Below are positions 61,965 to 64,000 of a DNA stretch of 64,000 bases, piece after piece. Position numbers and translations under genes: made by a program. The stretch's first letter is position 1. Each line of letters opens with the position of its first letter. Below the pieces are notes generated by a model. It made no database searches, was not told where the DNA came from, and saw nothing but the letters and a program-made list of their open reading frames with translations. Source of the stretch: JADJGC01 sp964617645 (GTDB taxonomy: Bacteria > Zixibacteria > MSB-5A5 > CAIYYT01); the NCBI GenBank assembly GCA_964617645.1, contig CAZTYE010000006.1, positions 171,377-235,376 of the forward strand, written 5' to 3'.

Positions 61965-63515
61965 GTGAAAAAAGAAATCATCGTCAACGTCGGCGAGCAC
62001 GAAACCCGCATTGCCGTCGTGGAAGACGGCAAGCTGGTCGAACTTCATGTCGAACGCGCGACCGACGAACGAATGGTCGGCGACATGTACAAAGGCGTGG
62101 TTACCGGCATTGTCTCCGGCATGCAGGCGGCCTTTGTCGATATCGGCATGGAAAAGGCGGCTTTCCTGCACATTTCCGACATCGGTCTCGAGTCCGAATC
62201 GGCGTCGCGGTATGACATCGACGCCGAAGACGACGAGGTCAACGCCGAGGTCACGCGCAAGCACAAATACGAGAGCATCGAAGCGATCCTGAAAGTCGGG
62301 CAAGAGATCGTTGTGCAAATCATCAAAGAGCCAATCGGCACAAAAGGTCCGCGCGTAACCACCGACCTTTCCTTGCCGGGACGATTCTGCGTGCTCGCGC
62401 CGGGAACCAATTACATCCGCGTCTCCAAACGGATAGAGAATTTCGCCGAAAAGCGGCGGTTGCGGCGATTGGTGTACGATGTCAAACCGGAAGGCGTCGG
62501 GATTATCGTCCGCACCGAAGGCGAAGGCCGAACCGAGAAGGAGTTCAAGAACGACATTCGCCGGCAGCTCAAAATCTGGTACAAGGTCAAAAAGAAAGCC
62601 GAGCGCGCCAAACGGGGCACGGTGTTGCACAAGGCCGAAGGCATGACCGCCTCGGTGATGCGCGATGTATTCACCACCGATACGACGCGCTTGGTGGTCG
62701 ATGATAAGCAGTCATACAAGGACACGCTCAAGTACGTCAAGTCAATCGATCCCGAGTTGAAGAATCGCATCGAACTGTATTCCTCCGACATCCCGATTTT
62801 CGACACTTACGAAATCGAACCGGAAATCGACAAGATGCTCGACCGCAAGGTGTGGGTCAAGAAGGGCGCGTATATCATCATCGATCACACTGAGGCTTTG
62901 GTCACGATCGATGTCAACTCCGGGCGCTTCGTCGGTTCGAAGAAGGACCCGGACAGCATGATCCTGCAGACGAACCTCGAGGCGGCTCGCGAAGCGGCGC
63001 GACAAATCCGCCTGCGTGACATCGGCGGGCTGATCGTGGTCGACTTCGTTGACATGTACTCCTACCAGAATCGCAAGATTCTCTACGAAGAGTTCAAGCG
63101 CTGTTTCAACAACGACCGCGCCAAAAACTCGATTCTGCCGGTCAGCGAATTCGGGCTGATCGAAATGACGCGCGAGCGCACGAAGCCGTCGATCATGTAC
63201 ACGCTGTCGACCTCGTGTCCGACCTGCAAAGGCTTCGGACGCATCGTTGCCAAAGAGACGATAGCGATGCGCGTCGAACGCTGGTTCCAACGCGCCAAGG
63301 TCGCCAAAGCCGGCAAGCGCTATCAAGTACACTTCCATCCCGAAGTCGCGAAGTTCATGCGCGAAGGTGACGTCGATCGTGTGCGCGCAATCGAGAGAGC
63401 GCATCGCTTCAAGATCGAAGTGATTCCGGACGATCATCTCAATCCCGATGACTGGCGCGTGATTGACGCCGACGGCGATGTTGATATCACCAACCTGTAT
63501 CAGGGCGTGAAGTAG
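61965..63515 (+). CDS. rng: Ribonuclease G/E
   Basis: 516 residues starting at GTG 61965 (AGGAG upstream). An S1 RNA-binding domain (about 35-125, GDMYKGVVTGIVSGMQAAFVD) is followed by the RNase E/G catalytic core: VTIDVNSGRFVGSK and VVDFVDMYS supply the metal-binding aspartates, and TSCPTCKGFG is the zinc-link CPxC. The length fits RNase G (about 490), not the long RNase E with its disordered C-terminus. It processes rRNA and mRNA 5' ends. Last gene of the right-hand run; no clear intrinsic terminator follows. Confidence 0.95.
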   Translation: MKKEIIVNVGEHETRIAVVEDGKLVELHVERATDERMVGDMYKGVVTGIVSGMQAAFVDIGMEKAAFLHISDIGLESESASRYDIDAEDDEVNAEVTRKHKYESIEAILKVGQEIVVQIIKEPIGTKGPRVTTDLSLPGRFCVLAPGTNYIRVSKRIENFAEKRRLRRLVYDVKPEGVGIIVRTEGEGRTEKEFKNDIRRQLKIWYKVKKKAERAKRGTVLHKAEGMTASVMRDVFTTDTTRLVVDDKQSYKDTLKYVKSIDPELKNRIELYSSDIPIFDTYEIEPEIDKMLDRKVWVKKGAYIIIDHTEALVTIDVNSGRFVGSKKDPDSMILQTNLEAAREAARQIRLRDIGGLIVVDFVDMYSYQNRKILYEEFKRCFNNDRAKNSILPVSEFGLIEMTRERTKPSIMYTLSTSCPTCKGFGRIVAKETIAMRVERWFQRAKVAKAGKRYQVHFHPEVAKFMREGDVDRVRAIERAHRFKIEVIPDDHLNPDDWRVIDADGDVDITNLYQGVK

Positions 63516-63575
63516 ACAACCCGCAGCGCCACACCGGCGGCAGCGTTGACACAGTCGTATTGGCTGTCACCCTGA

Positions 63576-63704
63576 GCCGCTGCGCACGGTTCGTGACCGA
63601 TGGAACGGTCGATGGTATTGTCGAAACCCGCATATCCCTTGTCGAAACCCCGCGGTCAGCGTTCGAGGTTCTGCGCTGTCTGCCTTAAGGGGTTTCGACC
63701 TACG
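63576..63704. repeat. Intergenic direct repeat, copy 1
   Basis: 129 bases that recur at 63720-63848 (offset 144). The first 80 bases are almost identical between copies. Inside it, GTCGAAACCCC (63641-63651) and GGGGTTTCGAC (63689-63699) form an 11-bp inverted pair with a 37-base loop. Confidence 0.8.
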
Positions 63705-63719
63705 AATCTGTCGCCTTGA

Positions 63720-63848
63720 ACCGTTGCGCACGGTTAGTGACCGATGGAACGGTCGATGGTATTGTCGAAACCCGCATATCCCTTGTCGAAACCCCGCGGT
63801 CGGTGTCCGAGGTTCCCTGCGGATTGCCTTCAGGGGTTTCGACCTACG
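63720..63848. repeat. Intergenic direct repeat, copy 2
   Basis: Second copy of the 129-base unit, with the same inverted pair at 63785-63795 and 63833-63843. The loop sequence differs from copy 1 while the stem arms are unchanged, which suggests that the hairpin matters. No open frame spans it. Confidence 0.8.
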
Positions 63849-64000
63849 TTTTCTTCATTCGTGTTTCTCGCTAAGTTCTCCTTTCGCAAAAAATAGGGCA
63901 TAGCTCGAGCTAATCAGGCGCCTGATCGGGCTTTCGCGTCGCGCCGCGCCCAGTGTGGGCGTCACGTTTCCGGAAATCCCGAACGACGGTTCTGAAGCGA
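63849..64000. other. Right edge, non-coding
   Basis: No gene is supported. A 14-base perfect palindrome lies at 63913-63926 (ATCAGGCGCCTGAT). Confidence 0.4.

Overview
The window comes from a Gram-negative bacterium, most likely of the Fibrobacteres-Chlorobi-Bacteroidetes (FCB) superphylum and plausibly candidate division Zixibacteria. That placement is an inference. It rests on secreted proteins that combine dockerin repeats, thrombospondin type 3 calcium repeats, FG-GAP repeats and a C-terminal FlgD/type IX-like sorting domain, and on abundant multiheme cytochromes, an OmpA-type protein and a YajC/deformylase/formyltransferase housekeeping block. No rRNA, tRNA, transposase, phage gene or CRISPR array was found.

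Left part (1-10,356, minus strand): an ECF sigma factor, a membrane anti-sigma-like protein, an exported TPR-CHAT caspase-like protein and a 1490-residue secreted multidomain protein. Centre (10,677-20,197, plus strand): five overlapping or abutting genes that look like one electron-transfer operon. They encode a di-heme b-type membrane cytochrome, a 20-CXXCH cytochrome, a 52-CXXCH repeat cytochrome, an outer-membrane beta-barrel candidate and a membrane-anchored iron-sulfur flavoprotein. Together they could carry electrons between the NAD(P)H pool and the cell exterior. A second TPR-CHAT protein with its own anti-sigma and ECF sigma genes lies on the far side (20,402-25,493), so the operon is flanked by two similar modules.

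Accessory stretch (25,926-42,294): a surface protein with a self-cleaving peptidase S74 domain followed by a dockerin protein; a VOC protein; a LemA-TPM-TPM operon; a single-chain DarT-like toxin fused to a macrodomain; a PLP-dependent sulfur amino acid enzyme; a rhodanese/DoxX pair; a short FAD-binding protein with a lipoprotein; the NAD(P)H-hydrate repair enzyme; a choice-of-anchor B dockerin protein; and a sodium/solute symporter preceded by a 31-residue membrane peptide.

Cell-wall block (42,382-48,868, minus strand): a diguanylate cyclase, NagZ, AnmK, a SpoIID-type protein and an OmpA-type protein, mostly overlapping; this looks like a compact peptidoglycan turnover and recycling unit. 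Then come an exported S9 prolyl oligopeptidase, a TolB-like propeller, a TGS-domain GTPase, a LytS/LytTR two-component system and another FG-GAP/dockerin protein.

Right part (57,976-63,515, plus strand): a housekeeping run of ferritin-like protein, DUF3052, Tgt, YajC, Def, Fmt and RNase G. It is followed by two 129-bp direct repeats in the last 500 bases.
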